Part shown: in pieces, positions 1 to 10,439 of the stretch
Layout: each line of letters begins with the position of its first letter
How positions within the stretch are numbered: position 1 is the stretch's first letter
Assembly (NCBI GenBank): GCA_025331565.1
Contig: JAFREQ010000042.1
Span: forward strand, 3,634,001 to 3,698,000
Length of the DNA: 64,000 nucleotides
Direction of reading: 5' to 3'
Source: Holacanthus passer
Lineage: Eukaryota; Chordata; Actinopteri; Pomacanthidae
Notes under the pieces: model-generated
What the model saw: only the letters and a program-made list of their open reading frames with translations
Database searches by the model: none
Told to the model about the DNA's origin: nothing
Made by a program: the position numbers and the translations under genes

Positions 1-599
1 TGATGCTTCCAGCTTCTTCAGTTTTCCCTGATTTACCTTATCTTGCATTTCAGAATATCTGAGTGTTAGACAAGAAAGCTATTTGAATAAGTCACCTTGG
101 GCTCTAGTCTGATTTCTGATCAAATCAACCAAATGATTAATCGATAATGAAAATAATCATTGCAGCTCTGTTTCACCTCTCGGTTCTGCTTAACCAGCAA
201 CTGACCACTAATCACAGAGAAAAGACATCGACTGTCAAACTATCCTCCCAAATATCCCACAGATTATTCTCTTGATATATGCATATGAGCCACTTAGTTC
301 ACTGAAACAAATCCAGTCAGCTCGCTGAGCATCACAGATGAAAAATAACTCAAACCGCCGCCAAAAATAAACATAATTTCTCAAGCAGTCAATTATACAA
401 CTGAGATGGTTTATATTATTCATAACCCTCCATTCAAATAGAGAATGATTAACATTTGAAACACATCATTCATCACGTAAACAACAACCAGAGTGGCACC
501 TTGTGTTAATAGTCGTCTATATAAGTAGTCATTTGCAAAAGGCCCCTGGAGACCGAAACCCTCTCTGAGAATTGCGAAGCTATTACAACAGAAAATCAT

Positions 600-880
600 C
601 CAAATCGAATTTTAATGCATAGTAGGCTTATACGATTATTAATCACGGCTCTGTTGCATAATAAAAAGTTACTTAATTTATTAATTGCTCCATAATTTAT
701 CAATGTCACGGGGCTAATGAATTACCCAAGATCTCCTGCTGAGGGATGTCATGTACGTTTTTCATAGATACATGGTCTGGAGAGGGAGGAAAAAGCCCCA
801 ATTAATTTCATTATCATTAGCCACAGACCTTTCGGGTTACAATGGGCTGCAGCCCTGCAGCTCACAAAACGCTCCCAGAA
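600..880. promoter_or_regulatory. Candidate conserved enhancer, ATTA-rich
   Basis: Unique, complex sequence dense in homeodomain-type ATTA/TAAT cores (for example around 672-690, 715-723 and 801-820) and without low-complexity runs. It also holds a 12-bp palindrome GGGCTGCAGCCC at 844-855. This composition is typical of vertebrate developmental enhancers. Conservation was not tested, so the call rests on composition and motifs only. Confidence 0.33.
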
Positions 881-2039
881 CCAAGACAACACCACAGTGA
901 GCGTTAAGCCTATTATCCCACAGTCTTGTATCTGGTTACAGAGCAGGCTGAAAAGACGCTCATCCCCCCATATTTTAAGTCAGCGTGCGGTCTCCTCTTC
1001 CTCAGATCTGTTGAAACAGCTCTGCCTAAATAAATCTGCGTGCGTTTAGTCTTCCACTTCCTGTCAGACCTCCCATCACCAAAAGGGCCATTACTTTACT
1101 TTGAGCACCTGGATAATACCTTAATGTGAGATCCGCGAGGTCATCCTTGAAAGGATGTCGACACAAACGGGTGCATCCAACAAGCACTCAGCCTCGCTTG
1201 AATATTTCCACTGTACTTTTTTTTTTTTTTGTAGTTTTTTTTTTTTTTTTGGAGCTTGCTCATTTCCTGGGCCCTGCGATTCTCAGCCCAGGGGTTTCCG
1301 AGCAGGAGGATGTTCAAGTTTTCTCATGTGTATCAAGAGCTGATTTCTCATTAAAGGCTGCTTTTTAATAAATCTGCAAGGGTACATGAAAGAGGAGTGG
1401 GCTGATCCAAATTTGATTGTAAGGTTATGTAATGTTGGAAGTAAGATTAGAGAAGCAGTTCATGATTGCACATCTGGTGTCCTCATATATACTTTTAGTT
1501 AATAGTATTATTAGTTATCTCAATCAGAAGAGATGTTCAAAGTTGTCTCAACACCTACAGTATAAATTCTGTTTTCAATCAGTCATGACATGAAGGTTTC
1601 TCACAATAAATATATTTTTGCTCGTCTCATCTTTCTGTAGATCTTAACACATCCTCTGTCTCACAGTAAATCTCACACATTACAACCACATGGTCATTTC
1701 ACCACAACCTCCTGCAACTAATAATCTAAAAACAAATCTGATAAAATATGTTGTGTCTGGTCTGAATTCTTTAAGCCAGATGTTTGCACTTTCTTCAGTT
1801 TACACATAATTGTGTATGGAGTTTGTTTGGCTGACACAAGCTTTGATGAACTATTCATGTCTCACACATCAGACTGGTGACAGCTTTGACATTATTTTAT
1901 AAAAAATTTTTTTTTTTGCTTTTCTTAAAGTGAAGCTTGCACCTGCTTGCAGTTTAACTGATTATAACACATGTGCACATTTCTTTTAATTGTTAAGGTG
2001 GAATATATTATGTGCAGTCACACACTTCCAAGTCATCCC
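881..2039. other. No gene; homopolymers and unique AT-rich DNA
   Basis: The only clear structure is two T runs, T14 (1217-1230) and T16 (1235-1250), separated by GTAG. The rest is unique AT-leaning sequence with no exon or repeat that I recognise. Confidence 0.6.
1217..1250. repeat. Paired poly-T tracts
   Basis: T14 and T16 homopolymers separated by four bases. They may be reverse-strand A-tails of retroposed inserts or simple slippage tracts. No retroposon body is recognisable next to them. Confidence 0.9.
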
Positions 2040-2389
2040 TTAACGCAGGATAGTTTTGCAGCTCTGGCTCCAGACGCGCACGGATGATGGACACCGGCGC
2101 GTCCGTGCGCTCCGCTCGGTGCCAACGCGTCTGTCCTCTGGGAACAGTGACAGAGCCTGAGCCGAGCTGGGTCAAAGTGAATCTTATGTTCTTGACTGTT
2201 ATAAATTAGGGCCAATATAACCCCGGCATCAGCGCAAAGGCGTCGGAACCAGAGCTCAGCTTACACAAGTGACCTGTGCGTAACTGACACTTTGATCCGC
2301 ATCGTCTCAGCCTTTCCACACATCTGTGCATGCAATTTGTGTCTCCTCACATTTGGCTTGTTTGCACTTTTGCATTTGCAGTTTGGAAG

Positions 2390-2415
2390 TTTTTTTTTTT
2401 TTTTTTTTTTTTTTT
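2390..2415. repeat. Poly-T tract (T26)
   Basis: An uninterrupted run of 26 T splits the CpG-rich segment. It could be the reverse-strand tail of an old retroposition or replication slippage. Confidence 0.95.
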
Positions 2416-2441
2416 GTGCAAATGGGGCGCAGAGCTTCCCG

Positions 2442-2455
2442 TGCGTCATGACGCA
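2442..2455. promoter_or_regulatory. Palindrome with two inverted TGACGCA half-sites
   Basis: TGCGTCATGACGCA is a perfect 14-bp palindrome made of two TGACGCA half-sites of the kind bound by bZIP factors (ATF/CREB/AP-1 class). It lies inside the CpG-rich segment. A 14-bp palindrome is expected a few times by chance in 64 kb, so only the context makes it of interest. Confidence 0.3.
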
Positions 2456-2829
2456 GGGACAAGATGACAAAAGGTCGTTTGGAGCAAGACGCGCGAGGAC
2501 TCTTGTTCTTTTCTTACCAAACAAGCGGTTCCGTTGAGGAGGAGCAGGATGAAGCCTCGGTTGGGACGCATCATTCCGGCGCGTAAAAGCCACAGCTCCC
2601 CCCCTCCTCTCTCCAGCAGCACAAAAACAAGGATAAAAAAACTCCCCACTCGGGCTCGTCCTCCTTCAGGAAAACGCTCTTCCTCCGGCACCGGATCCCT
2701 CTCTGCTGACGCACGGTCCCATGTCCAAATCAGACTGAGCTGCAGCTTCCACAAACCTCACATAAAAAAAAAAGTCCCCTTTTCTTTATATCTGTTCTTT
2801 TCTTCCTCCAATCCCAGCTTTGAGTCAAA

Positions 2830-3900
2830 TTAGTTGTGGTGTGAGAAAATCCATGTTAATCATCCAAAGCAGAGATCCCAGCTCAGAGTGGAAAGGGTGA
2901 AACTGGGAAGCTTCATATCTGCTCATCGCTGCCTCCTGAGCTGCAGCCTCCTGCACAAACTGAGCGATGCTGAGTCTTGCAGGAGTGAACACACGTTTTA
3001 ACAGTTTCTCCTCTCTCCTCCTCCTCCTCCTCTCTGTGTGTGTGTGTGTGCCTCTCCCTCTCTCTTCTCTCTCCCCCCTTCTCACTCTTTCACCCCCTCC
3101 CTTATCTCCATCTCTCTCCACCTATCCCACTTTCTCTCCTCCAGCCACTTCCTCTGATGCCACTCAATTCATCCTGCACACACAATCAAAATAAACCACA
3201 ATTAAAACAAATAACCAGTGGCTGCACGGTATTACACATCTGTTCCACTTGTGTGAATGTCTCTATTTTCCTATCCCTCGTCAATGTGTCTGGCGTGAGG
3301 ACTCACCAATCCACAACATTTCGGCCATTTCTCATCACCAAGCCTGTCATTAAATATAATCATCACTGCAGGTGGGTGAACAGCATCGACTGGGTCACAA
3401 CAAAAACAGCTCGCGTGTCAGAGCCGGAGATGCTGAAGCTGAGGTTTGAAGGAGTTTGCCACAAATCCTCACGTCACATCATGCATGTTACAATCAGGAT
3501 CCTCCCCGGCAGAGCAGCCTGATGAAGAGTATCGACGCACACGGCGAGCACTGATGAAGCACCGACCAACACCTCAGTGGGGTGTGATTAATAAAGACTT
3601 TCCCCAATAACACACAGTTTATTAGGAGCAGGTTAATGGACTGAAATGCAGGATATCACTACGCAGGTCCCCCGACTCCCGACGGCTCCATTTCTGCTTA
3701 ATTAGACTCATAGATGAGCTTTTCTCTCTCTGTCCATCTCTTCTTTCCTCTCGCTCTTCTTCCTCCTTCTGTCTGACAGGCTGCACAGACCCGCTCTGGT
3801 TCTTCCTGTCACCAGGTCACAACCTTTTTCTATCTCTGTTATTTTGTCCTGGATCAACCTATTTTAAACCTTTTGATCAGGTGGGTTTTTTTCTGCACCT
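2830..3900. other. Pyrimidine-rich DNA, no gene
   Basis: A long C/T-rich tract at about 3005-3150 includes a short TG run at 3034-3050. A second pyrimidine tract at 3718-3778 ends in a splice-acceptor-like CTGACAG, but no coding frame follows it. An open frame of 160 codons at 3040-3522 starts in the low-complexity tract and shows no domain. Confidence 0.55.
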
Positions 3901-3904
3901 GCTA

Positions 3905-4060
3905 ATAATGCATGTGGCGTTATCTACTAAAAGGGTTAATTGATCTCAGGTCTGGGGTTAATTGGCTCGACAGGCCTAACGCTGAGGGACCTGACCTCTG
4001 GAGGCACGAGGTCAGAGCTGGGGGGGTCGCCAGAGGAGGTGAGGCCCTGTCAATCCGGAG
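3905..4060. promoter_or_regulatory. Candidate regulatory element with GGGTTAATTG pair
   Basis: The decamer GGGTTAATTG occurs twice in direct orientation, at 3933-3942 and 3955-3964. The 22-bp offset is about two helical turns and would place two homeodomain-type sites on the same DNA face. The surrounding sequence is unique. The regulatory role is inferred. Confidence 0.28.
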
Positions 4061-4209
4061 CCACATCAAAGAGTTTGGGGAAGTCTTGGAGACGAATGCT
4101 CTCTTCCACCCGTCTGACTGTGCACACATACAGATTCACTGCTCATTACGATGCAGGAGATGCTGATGAAAGATGGGAATGAGCTCATCGACTTAGGAGG
4201 TTGCTTGAT

Positions 4210-4262
4210 CTCTCTCTCTCTCTCTCTCTCTTTTTTTCTCTCTCTCTCTCTCTCTCTCTTTC
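4210..4262. repeat. Interrupted (CT)n microsatellite
   Basis: Two CT blocks of about 20 bases each, separated by a T run. Confidence 0.95.
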
Positions 4263-4559
4263 TTTTTTATTAGATTATTTCAGACGCTAAACGTGTCTCT
4301 GTATAATTCCAGCCAGCCTCTTCAGTTGCCCAGGGTATCGTGGAGCTCTCTGGGAGAGGAAACGGCAACCTATAAAGGGAGATCCGCTCCCCGGCCCACA
4401 ATCCGAAGAAACAGCAACCATAATAAAACACATTTTAAAACGGAGCACGTTCATTCATACACACACTTTCACTCCTGAACATAATTATAGGGCCATAACT
4501 CAGTCTGTATTCTCTCTTGGGAACAGCCAGACAAGCGGCTGCTATTTTTTACTCACTTG

Positions 4560-4579
4560 AAAAAAAAAAAAAAAAAAAA
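4560..4579. repeat. Poly-A tract (A20)
   Basis: An uninterrupted run of 20 A with no recognisable retroposon upstream. Confidence 0.95.
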
Positions 4580-4874
4580 GCAGTGTGGATGCTCAGATAC
4601 CCATCATTTGACACCCAGGATCGACTTATCTTAATGTTGTTTCACAGACGACTCACATCAGCATGACAAATAGGAACGCGTGTTTGTTTTTTTGGTTCCC
4701 CCCCCTTTTATTCTGCTCTCCTGCCAAACTCCAACAATTGTGCTCAATCATTGCATTGCTTGACACGTAATCCTATTTCACAGTATAATTCAGTTTGAAT
4801 GAGGAGCTGCAGGCAACAGACAGCCTGGTGAGATGTCAGAGACCCCGACTGCAGGGTTTATACACGAGCGCTGG

Positions 4875-4888
4875 CTGCCCTCTAGTGT
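4875..4888 (-). promoter_or_regulatory. CTCF-like motif, minus orientation
   Basis: On the minus strand this reads ACACTAGAGGGCAG, matching 13 of 14 positions of the vertebrate CTCF core CCASYAGRKGGCRS. It points left, away from the second motif at 5999-6013. Binding is inferred from the motif alone. Confidence 0.5.
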
Positions 4889-4962
4889 CGTCTGTCTCCT
4901 CTGCAACGCGAGGACGGAGGCGACGGTTCAGCAGTCGTGGCACTAAAGGGTGAAGGAGGTCA

Positions 4963-5781
4963 TTTAAAGGGTCAGTTCACCCAAATTAAGAAATTTGATG
5001 ATGCTGTATTTAAACATGCAGATAGTTGTTGTTTTGTGATCAGTCACTCGCATCACAAAGGAACCAAGGAAGTGAATTCTGTTTTGTTTGTGGCGCCGAC
5101 AACAATGCACATTTACATTTAAAATTTAACTGCAACATCCTTTTCCAGAAACAGCGTCTCTGTTACACCATTATAATCTGATTCAGATGTCTGATCTATG
5201 TCCACATCTGTGTGTTTCGAGGGCTCTCTGCCTGACTTTCTAAACACTTTACACATTCTTTCATCAAGTCCACATCTCTGCAGACTTTGTTTAAGGGACT
5301 TAAACCACAATGCATATTTTTTCTATATTGTTTCACACTGTGAAAAAGAAACAAAGAAAACATGGAAGGAATTAACAAGAGAACTTGTCTTTTATGAGTA
5401 TAAACACACGTGTCATGAACCAACATGCAACATCAGCCTCAAACTTTACTATTTGCACACGTGTCTGTTCAGATCACATAATATTAAAAACCGCTGTGCC
5501 ATTAATCCTCACACCAAACTGATACTGATGACACAAATTATGTCAATCCAGTCTTCGTGGGACACTGAAACCAGACTTCTTCTGTGACAAGCAGTGCTGT
5601 TGAACTGTAATTTCTAATGCTTTAAATAGGGTTAGCAGAGCTTCATTTACCTTTATTAACAATGTGGATGGTGGTAGAAATGTTTGAGTATTATCTCTAC
5701 ACCTGGTGAGATAAAACCAAAAATATGTGGAAACCACTGATGATGAAATGTATTATAATTTGTGTGAACTTCCCCTTTAAA
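4963..5781. mobile_element. TTAA-flanked inverted-repeat DNA transposon (non-autonomous)
   Basis: The two ends form a terminal inverted repeat. The left end (4963-4987) and the reverse complement of the right end (5757-5781) match at 22 of 25 positions and share the TTTAAAGGG start and the GTTCAC core. A TTAA lies at the same place in both ends (4964-4967 and 5777-5780), as expected for a TTAA target duplication of piggyBac type. The start resembles a family of short elements common in fish genomes. The roughly 0.8 kb interior has no transposase, so it would depend on enzymes supplied elsewhere. Superfamily assignment is inferred from the TTAA. Confidence 0.75.
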
Positions 5782-5998
5782 GACCCCACGTGAACACGTT
5801 TCAGGGCCTCAAGGAATCAATTAATTCTTAATTCTCTTTTTGTTTTCATTTTTCATCACGTTGCATATTTGATTTTTATTTGAAAATTGATCTCACAGCA
5901 CTGATTCATGTGTGATACAGATGTGCTTGTTGGAAGTCCAAGCACTACACGTATCCAGATGTGATTGAAAAGTGAGCAATAATTCTGAACTCCAACAG

Positions 5999-6013
5999 CC
6001 ACTAGGGGGAGCT
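5999..6013 (+). promoter_or_regulatory. CTCF-like motif, plus orientation
   Basis: CCACTAGGGGGAGCT matches 13 of the 14 core CTCF positions, with A in place of the usual C after the G run. With the minus-strand motif at 4875-4888 it makes a divergent pair about 1.1 kb apart. Confidence 0.5.
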
Positions 6014-6019
6014 GTAATC

Positions 6020-7260
6020 AAAGGCAAACCCTTTTCCTCACTGAACATCTCTGTACAGATTCTTCCTGCCTGCTTATGAATAACCATCCATCAAACATGG
6101 GAGACTGATGTCTGACAGCATGAACAAGGTGTCGGTGTTTGTTCCTGCACATTAGCTGAACGGAAAGAAATGTGTCTATTTCTGGCCGATGTTCCCGGTT
6201 CAGAACATGCAGATGGTATCAAGCTTCAAGTCTGGAACATATTTGAGTCTCTATCTTGTTTCAATGTGACTCAATCTGATGTATCTGTATGTTGGAAGTT
6301 ATATTAGAGGAGGGGGAACATTTACTGGAAACTAGTGTCAGACCAGCAGTTTCTCTTTCTATGTCCCAGATTTCCCACCACTCCCTTTCTTCATCTTAAT
6401 CTTTAATCACCAGAGATATAAATATACAAGACACTTGAAGCCAACAATGGAGTGAATGAAAGCTGCTCGGCGTCGGAGCAGTCGGTCCTCACGTCCTCTG
6501 CCGATCAATAAGAGAGCAGGTCAGGAGCGACGACAGGAGGGAGGGATGGAGGGATGAAGGGAGGTTTAAATGTGGATTGAGGCATGAAAAGAGGTCTGGA
6601 TGGATGGAGGAGAATCAAATCTCCAGCTCCGGGGAGGTCCACACACCCAGGATCCATTAATCCTGCTCAGATCCCTCGTTTCTTTATGTTTCATTTCCTC
6701 CTTCTTCCTTGAGGAAAGAAATAAAGTTTCCATTTACTTTCTCATCATCTTTTATCAACTGTCAAGTTTTGAATACGGCTCCTGTGCTTTAATGTCTGCG
6801 TCTATGTTCTTTGTCTTGAATCCACTAAAAACATTTTCAGAATTTGCAGCTTTGCCTTGAGATCTGATGTAAACTTTCAATGCACCGCAGAGGGTTAGTG
6901 GAGTTGCAGGAGGGAAGGGAGAGACATTTGGGACTTGTCAGCTTTATAATTTTCCCTCTTTTTTTTCCTGATTGAAGAGGAGTGGATTACTTCCAGACCT
7001 TGACAAGGAGACTCAGACAGAAGAGGCTGTTTCCATCCAAATGTTCCTCCAAATCTTTTTAGTAACGCTCGTGGTGTGGCTGTGGGGAAGGAGCGTCGGC
7101 CAACGTGTCGGTCCAACGCTTCACATCCAGAGAGAAATATCTTGACAACAAGTGCTTGGAAGAAGATTTTTTTCCTCTCTAGTTTCCAATTAGTGTCACG
7201 CAGGTCAACAGTTTATGAAAGATCACTTCTAAGAAACATCTTAACAACATAAACATCAGT
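6020..7260. other. No gene; purine-rich patch
   Basis: Unique sequence with a GGGA/GGAT-rich low-complexity patch at about 6535-6612. No repeat family or exon recognised. Confidence 0.5.
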
Positions 7261-7264
7261 GTTA

Positions 7265-7620
7265 CAGTGACGGAGCAGTATTCAGATCTTTTACTTAAGT
7301 AAAAGTACTAATACCACACTGTAAAAATACTAGTAAAATCCATATAAAAATCTTGTTTGACAAAGTAAAAGTATGTAAGTATAATCAGGAAAATGATTAT
7401 TTTCATTAATGTTCTGTCAACTGACTAATAGTTTCTACAGTACTTGTATAAACTGTTGAGTAGTTTGATTTATAACAAAACATATTTTATAAAGTTTTCT
7501 AAGTTTTGTATGCAAAAGTAACTTTATTTGTCAGATAATTGTAATGGAATAAAAAGTGCAAAATTTCCCACAAATTTGTACAGTAATTGAGTAAATGTAC
7601 TTAGTTACATTCCTCCACTG
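7265..7620. mobile_element. hAT-like short DNA transposon, copy 1
   Basis: The element starts with CAGTGACGGA and ends with TCCTCCACTG, giving a decayed CAGTG-type terminal inverted repeat. The ends are rich in the ACTTAAGTAAAAGTACT motif that I recognise from an abundant percomorph repeat. Its right half, read on the minus strand, matches the left half of the copy at 42206 (shared GCACTTTTTA, ATTTATCTGACAA and TAGTTACTTT-like blocks). The flanking 8-mers CAGTGTTA and CAGCATTC agree at 5 of 8 positions, compatible with a decayed 8-bp hAT target duplication. There is no coding capacity. The superfamily is inferred. Confidence 0.8.
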
Positions 7621-8040
7621 CAGCATTCTGATATCCAGTTGTTGTAGGCGTATCAACAAGCCTGACATGCAACACTGTTCAATTTATTTATGATTCAATA
7701 ATAAAAGAACAATAAGAAGTGTGTGACATATATATTAAGAGCGGCAGCAGAGAAAGACCTCGGTGATTAGACCCTATTAGACATCATGGTTTTAGTGGGT
7801 GTGAAAGAGCAGCATCCGAGGACATATTGGCTCCAGGAATGTGGACAGAAAGATCTTTGTTCAGATATGGTAAAGTCTGAATTTGCAAATGCAAGGAACT
7901 TGTGTGAAAAAGCAGAAGTGATGAAGAAGATTAAAGCAGGAAGAAATAACAGAAAGCCATCGAGAGGAAGATGAAAAAAGATGCACATTTAAATTTTGGG
8001 GTTGAGTCAGTCTGACAAAGTCGAGCTGACACAACACAGG

Positions 8041-8090
8041 TAACAACAAGTAGATAACAACAAGTAGATAACAACAAGTAGATAACAACG
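8041..8090. repeat. 14-bp minisatellite, 3.5 units
   Basis: The unit TAACAACAAGTAGA is repeated three times exactly (8041-8082), followed by a partial unit to 8090. The perfect identity suggests recent expansion. Confidence 0.95.
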
Positions 8091-8099
8091 TGGAGCTTC

Positions 8100-9700
8100 C
8101 ATCAGGATGAACTTTTTAACAGTTTCAGACAGCAGCTTCATAGTCTGGTTTTCTTTTTTTATTTGATGTCAGAGCTGATGAATTTTTGACTCCACATTTT
8201 ATTTAATTTCTCATTGTTGTTAATGTTTTCAGATAGTTAAGATAAATTACTGTTGCCTCTTTCCTGAAGAGGAGAGACTGACAGAAAAGAAAGCGTTAAG
8301 AGTTACATGTTTCTCTGTGGGCTGAGAAAATTCCTGAAACCATTTAGGCTCATAAAACTCTGAAAACCATCGGAAAATGTCAAAAATGCTTCGTCATCAG
8401 GACTAAAACCAGGCTGTGGCACAATGTTTTCACCAAACAACACATAACATCACAGTGGCTCCTCGTGTTGGAAAGGAAAAGGGAGGTAGTTTTAATTAAA
8501 GGCGACAGAACAGTGGAGCCTCGCTGACACTGGACGACACCTGATCTCTGGAACAATCCCTCAACTATTCTCACAGTTTGAGAATCAGTCGTCATCTGCT
8601 CGGTCGTGAGTCTCTGCCCGCTGACCTGTCCGCGGCTCGTGTTGGTCTCCGGCCGTGTCGAAAGGTGTGAGTGACTCAGTGCTGCATTGCTGTTTGTTTG
8701 GGTTTTGACAACACGGGGGGTGAGAGTGAGTCAGTCGGTGGATTTCAGCTCTGCCACCTTCTCCTCCGCCTGCACTGTTTAACCTCCCTCTGCTGCTAAA
8801 AATAAATATCTCAGGGAGCCCAGAGAGCCAATTTAGGATTTCCCACTGTGATGCCTGGTGGGGTTCGTTCAAACTCTCTCTGGTGTCTATCGAATGACAC
8901 AGTTTAAACCAATCTGGCTTTTTATGTAACCTTTGACCTTAAAAAAGCCGATTGGTCCGCTCATAAACATTTCCTGGACCGTTACTGGAGCCATGCATCA
9001 CGGTGGAGTGCCTCAGGGGCTCAGCCTGAATACATTTGTACTTTTGTCAGAAGTCCTTCCAGAGAAGATCTATTAGCGCTGGGCTTTACTTAATCAGCAT
9101 GAGTGATGGCCGTCGCTATTGGTAAAACACAGGAGAAAAATAGAAGCTGTGTCGCAAGGTCAAGCTCCGGCGTTCCCTGTTGGAGGAACCTTTTGGTGCT
9201 TTGGCCTGTTTTGCACATCCATCACCTGGAAAGTGTGAGATTAAAAGAGAATATGAGCAACATTTAGACTTATGGCCCATTAACTTGTGAGTTTGGTCTA
9301 CATTTTCCTCAGTCATCATGTAACGCCGTCAGTAAAGAAGCAATAAAACAAACTTTGACGTCATTGATGGAATATCTTGTTCTGTGGAAGTTCTGTTCTT
9401 CATCCTGTACAAGAATATGTTTAAAGTAAATGCCCTTTTATGAATTAGAAATGTTCTCTAAACTTTGACATTTCACCGTCTACTGGAGGAAAATGCAAAG
9501 AAGAGATGGACATATAGGCTTAACACACGTCATCATTAAAAGTCATCGCATAATGGAAATCTGTCATCTCATCTTTTTAAGCACTCATCCATCACCAGAC
9601 CTTCTCACATGCAGAATTTCAACCCAGAGAACAGGCGAGTCTTTGTTGAGGTCATTGTATCTTCTTCTCTTTTGTCCTCCACCCTGATAACAGAGAGGCC
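8100..9700. other. No gene seen
   Basis: Unique sequence without a recognisable exon or repeat. It contains one imperfect nuclear-receptor DR1-like site at 8927-8939. Confidence 0.5.
8927..8939 (-). promoter_or_regulatory. DR1-like nuclear receptor site (one mismatch)
   Basis: The minus strand reads AGGTCAAAGGTTA, a DR1 (two AGGTCA half-sites spaced by one base) with one mismatch in the second half-site. DR1 sites bind COUP-TF, HNF4 and RXR heterodimers. Confidence 0.3.
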
Positions 9701-9738
9701 TGCAATATGTCTCAACCTATATGTAACAGTAATAGCTT

Positions 9739-10310
9739 CCATTTAAAGGTAGTATAGCCACAGCAGGTTGTTCCATATGGTCTATACGGTTATCAGAGGG
9801 AGTCATGAGGTCCTGATGTGGCATCCTCAAGTTACACTGTTTTTTTTCCGGGTAGATCAAAGTGGAGCCACCATCAGCTGGGATGCTCTGAGCATCAGAC
9901 ACACAGCGAAGGTCATCAGGCGGGGCTGCTGGGAAGGTGTCCGACTTCAAGGCCTTTGAGCGCGTCATCCTCCATTGTGAGGTGGGCCAGCCGGCCGGTG
10001 GTGCCACAGGGGGAGAGCAGCAGGGCGCCCTCAGGGATCCGAAGGACGGGGACCCTTTGAAGTGGGTAGGGTTGCAACTCTGTGGCTGCGTGACCCTCAC
10101 AGAACCCCACCCTGCTTCCACACATCACATATGGACACCTCGGAAAACTACCCCTGAGAGCTGCGCGGCTCCCAGACCCCGGCAGTGTAACCTGAGAGCG
10201 GCTGTAGCAGCCTGTCAGGACACTGATGGAGGCTCCCCATTGGTCCAAACAGGAAGAGAGCTTGACCCCGTGAAGCCCTGGGGTCGAATACGTCTCTTAG
10301 AACGGTGACA
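9739..10310. other. GC-rich island with overlapping open frames, unrecognised
   Basis: The segment from about 9860 to 10280 is clearly GC-richer than its surroundings. It stays open in several frames: minus strand 9916-10248 (110 codons) and 9717-10121 (134 codons), plus strand 9937-10308 (123 codons). I recognise no protein family in any frame and no pair of splice sites that bounds one convincingly. It may be a decayed transposon coding region, a GC-rich regulatory island, or an unidentified exon; I cannot choose between them. Confidence 0.3.
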
Positions 10311-10395
10311 ATTGGATTAGTGTCTTATGTAGGCCAGACGGCCTTGGGATCCCATAAACACAGACACATTCACACAGGTAGAAGCAGCCTGGGAG

Positions 10396-10430
10396 CACTT
10401 ACACTTACACTTACACTTACACTTACACAC
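10396..10430. repeat. (TTACAC)n hexamer tandem repeat
   Basis: About five head-to-tail copies of the six-base unit TTACAC. Confidence 0.9.
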
Positions 10431-10439
10431 ATCTTGTTT

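Larger units (their letters stand above)
2040..2745. promoter_or_regulatory. CpG-dense segment; candidate promoter/first exon
   Basis: CpG dinucleotides are clustered here (2070-2135, 2225-2245, 2425-2500, 2545-2590, 2655-2720), whereas they are sparse in the surrounding kilobases. A TATA-like TTATAAAT (about 2199) and a CCAAT (about 2212) lie between the CpG clusters. The 3' part (2440-2830) is rich in short purine and pyrimidine blocks, resembling a 5' UTR. Vertebrate CpG islands usually mark transcription starts, so this is the best start-site candidate in the window, but direction and gene are unknown. The open frames here (for example 2534-2833 on +) are low-complexity and not convincing. 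An enhancer-associated or orphan CpG island is the alternative. Confidence 0.35.

Noticed and set aside
695..709. ATTTATCAATGTC shared with 18995-19007
   Set aside because: Dozens of 13-base matches are expected by chance in a 64 kb self-comparison.
3040..3522. A 160-codon open frame on the plus strand
   Set aside because: It begins in a TG/CT low-complexity tract that lacks stops by composition; the rest shows no family similarity.
3718..3780. Polypyrimidine tract ending CTGACAG, like a 3' splice site
   Set aside because: No coding frame or donor follows; pyrimidine tracts are common here.
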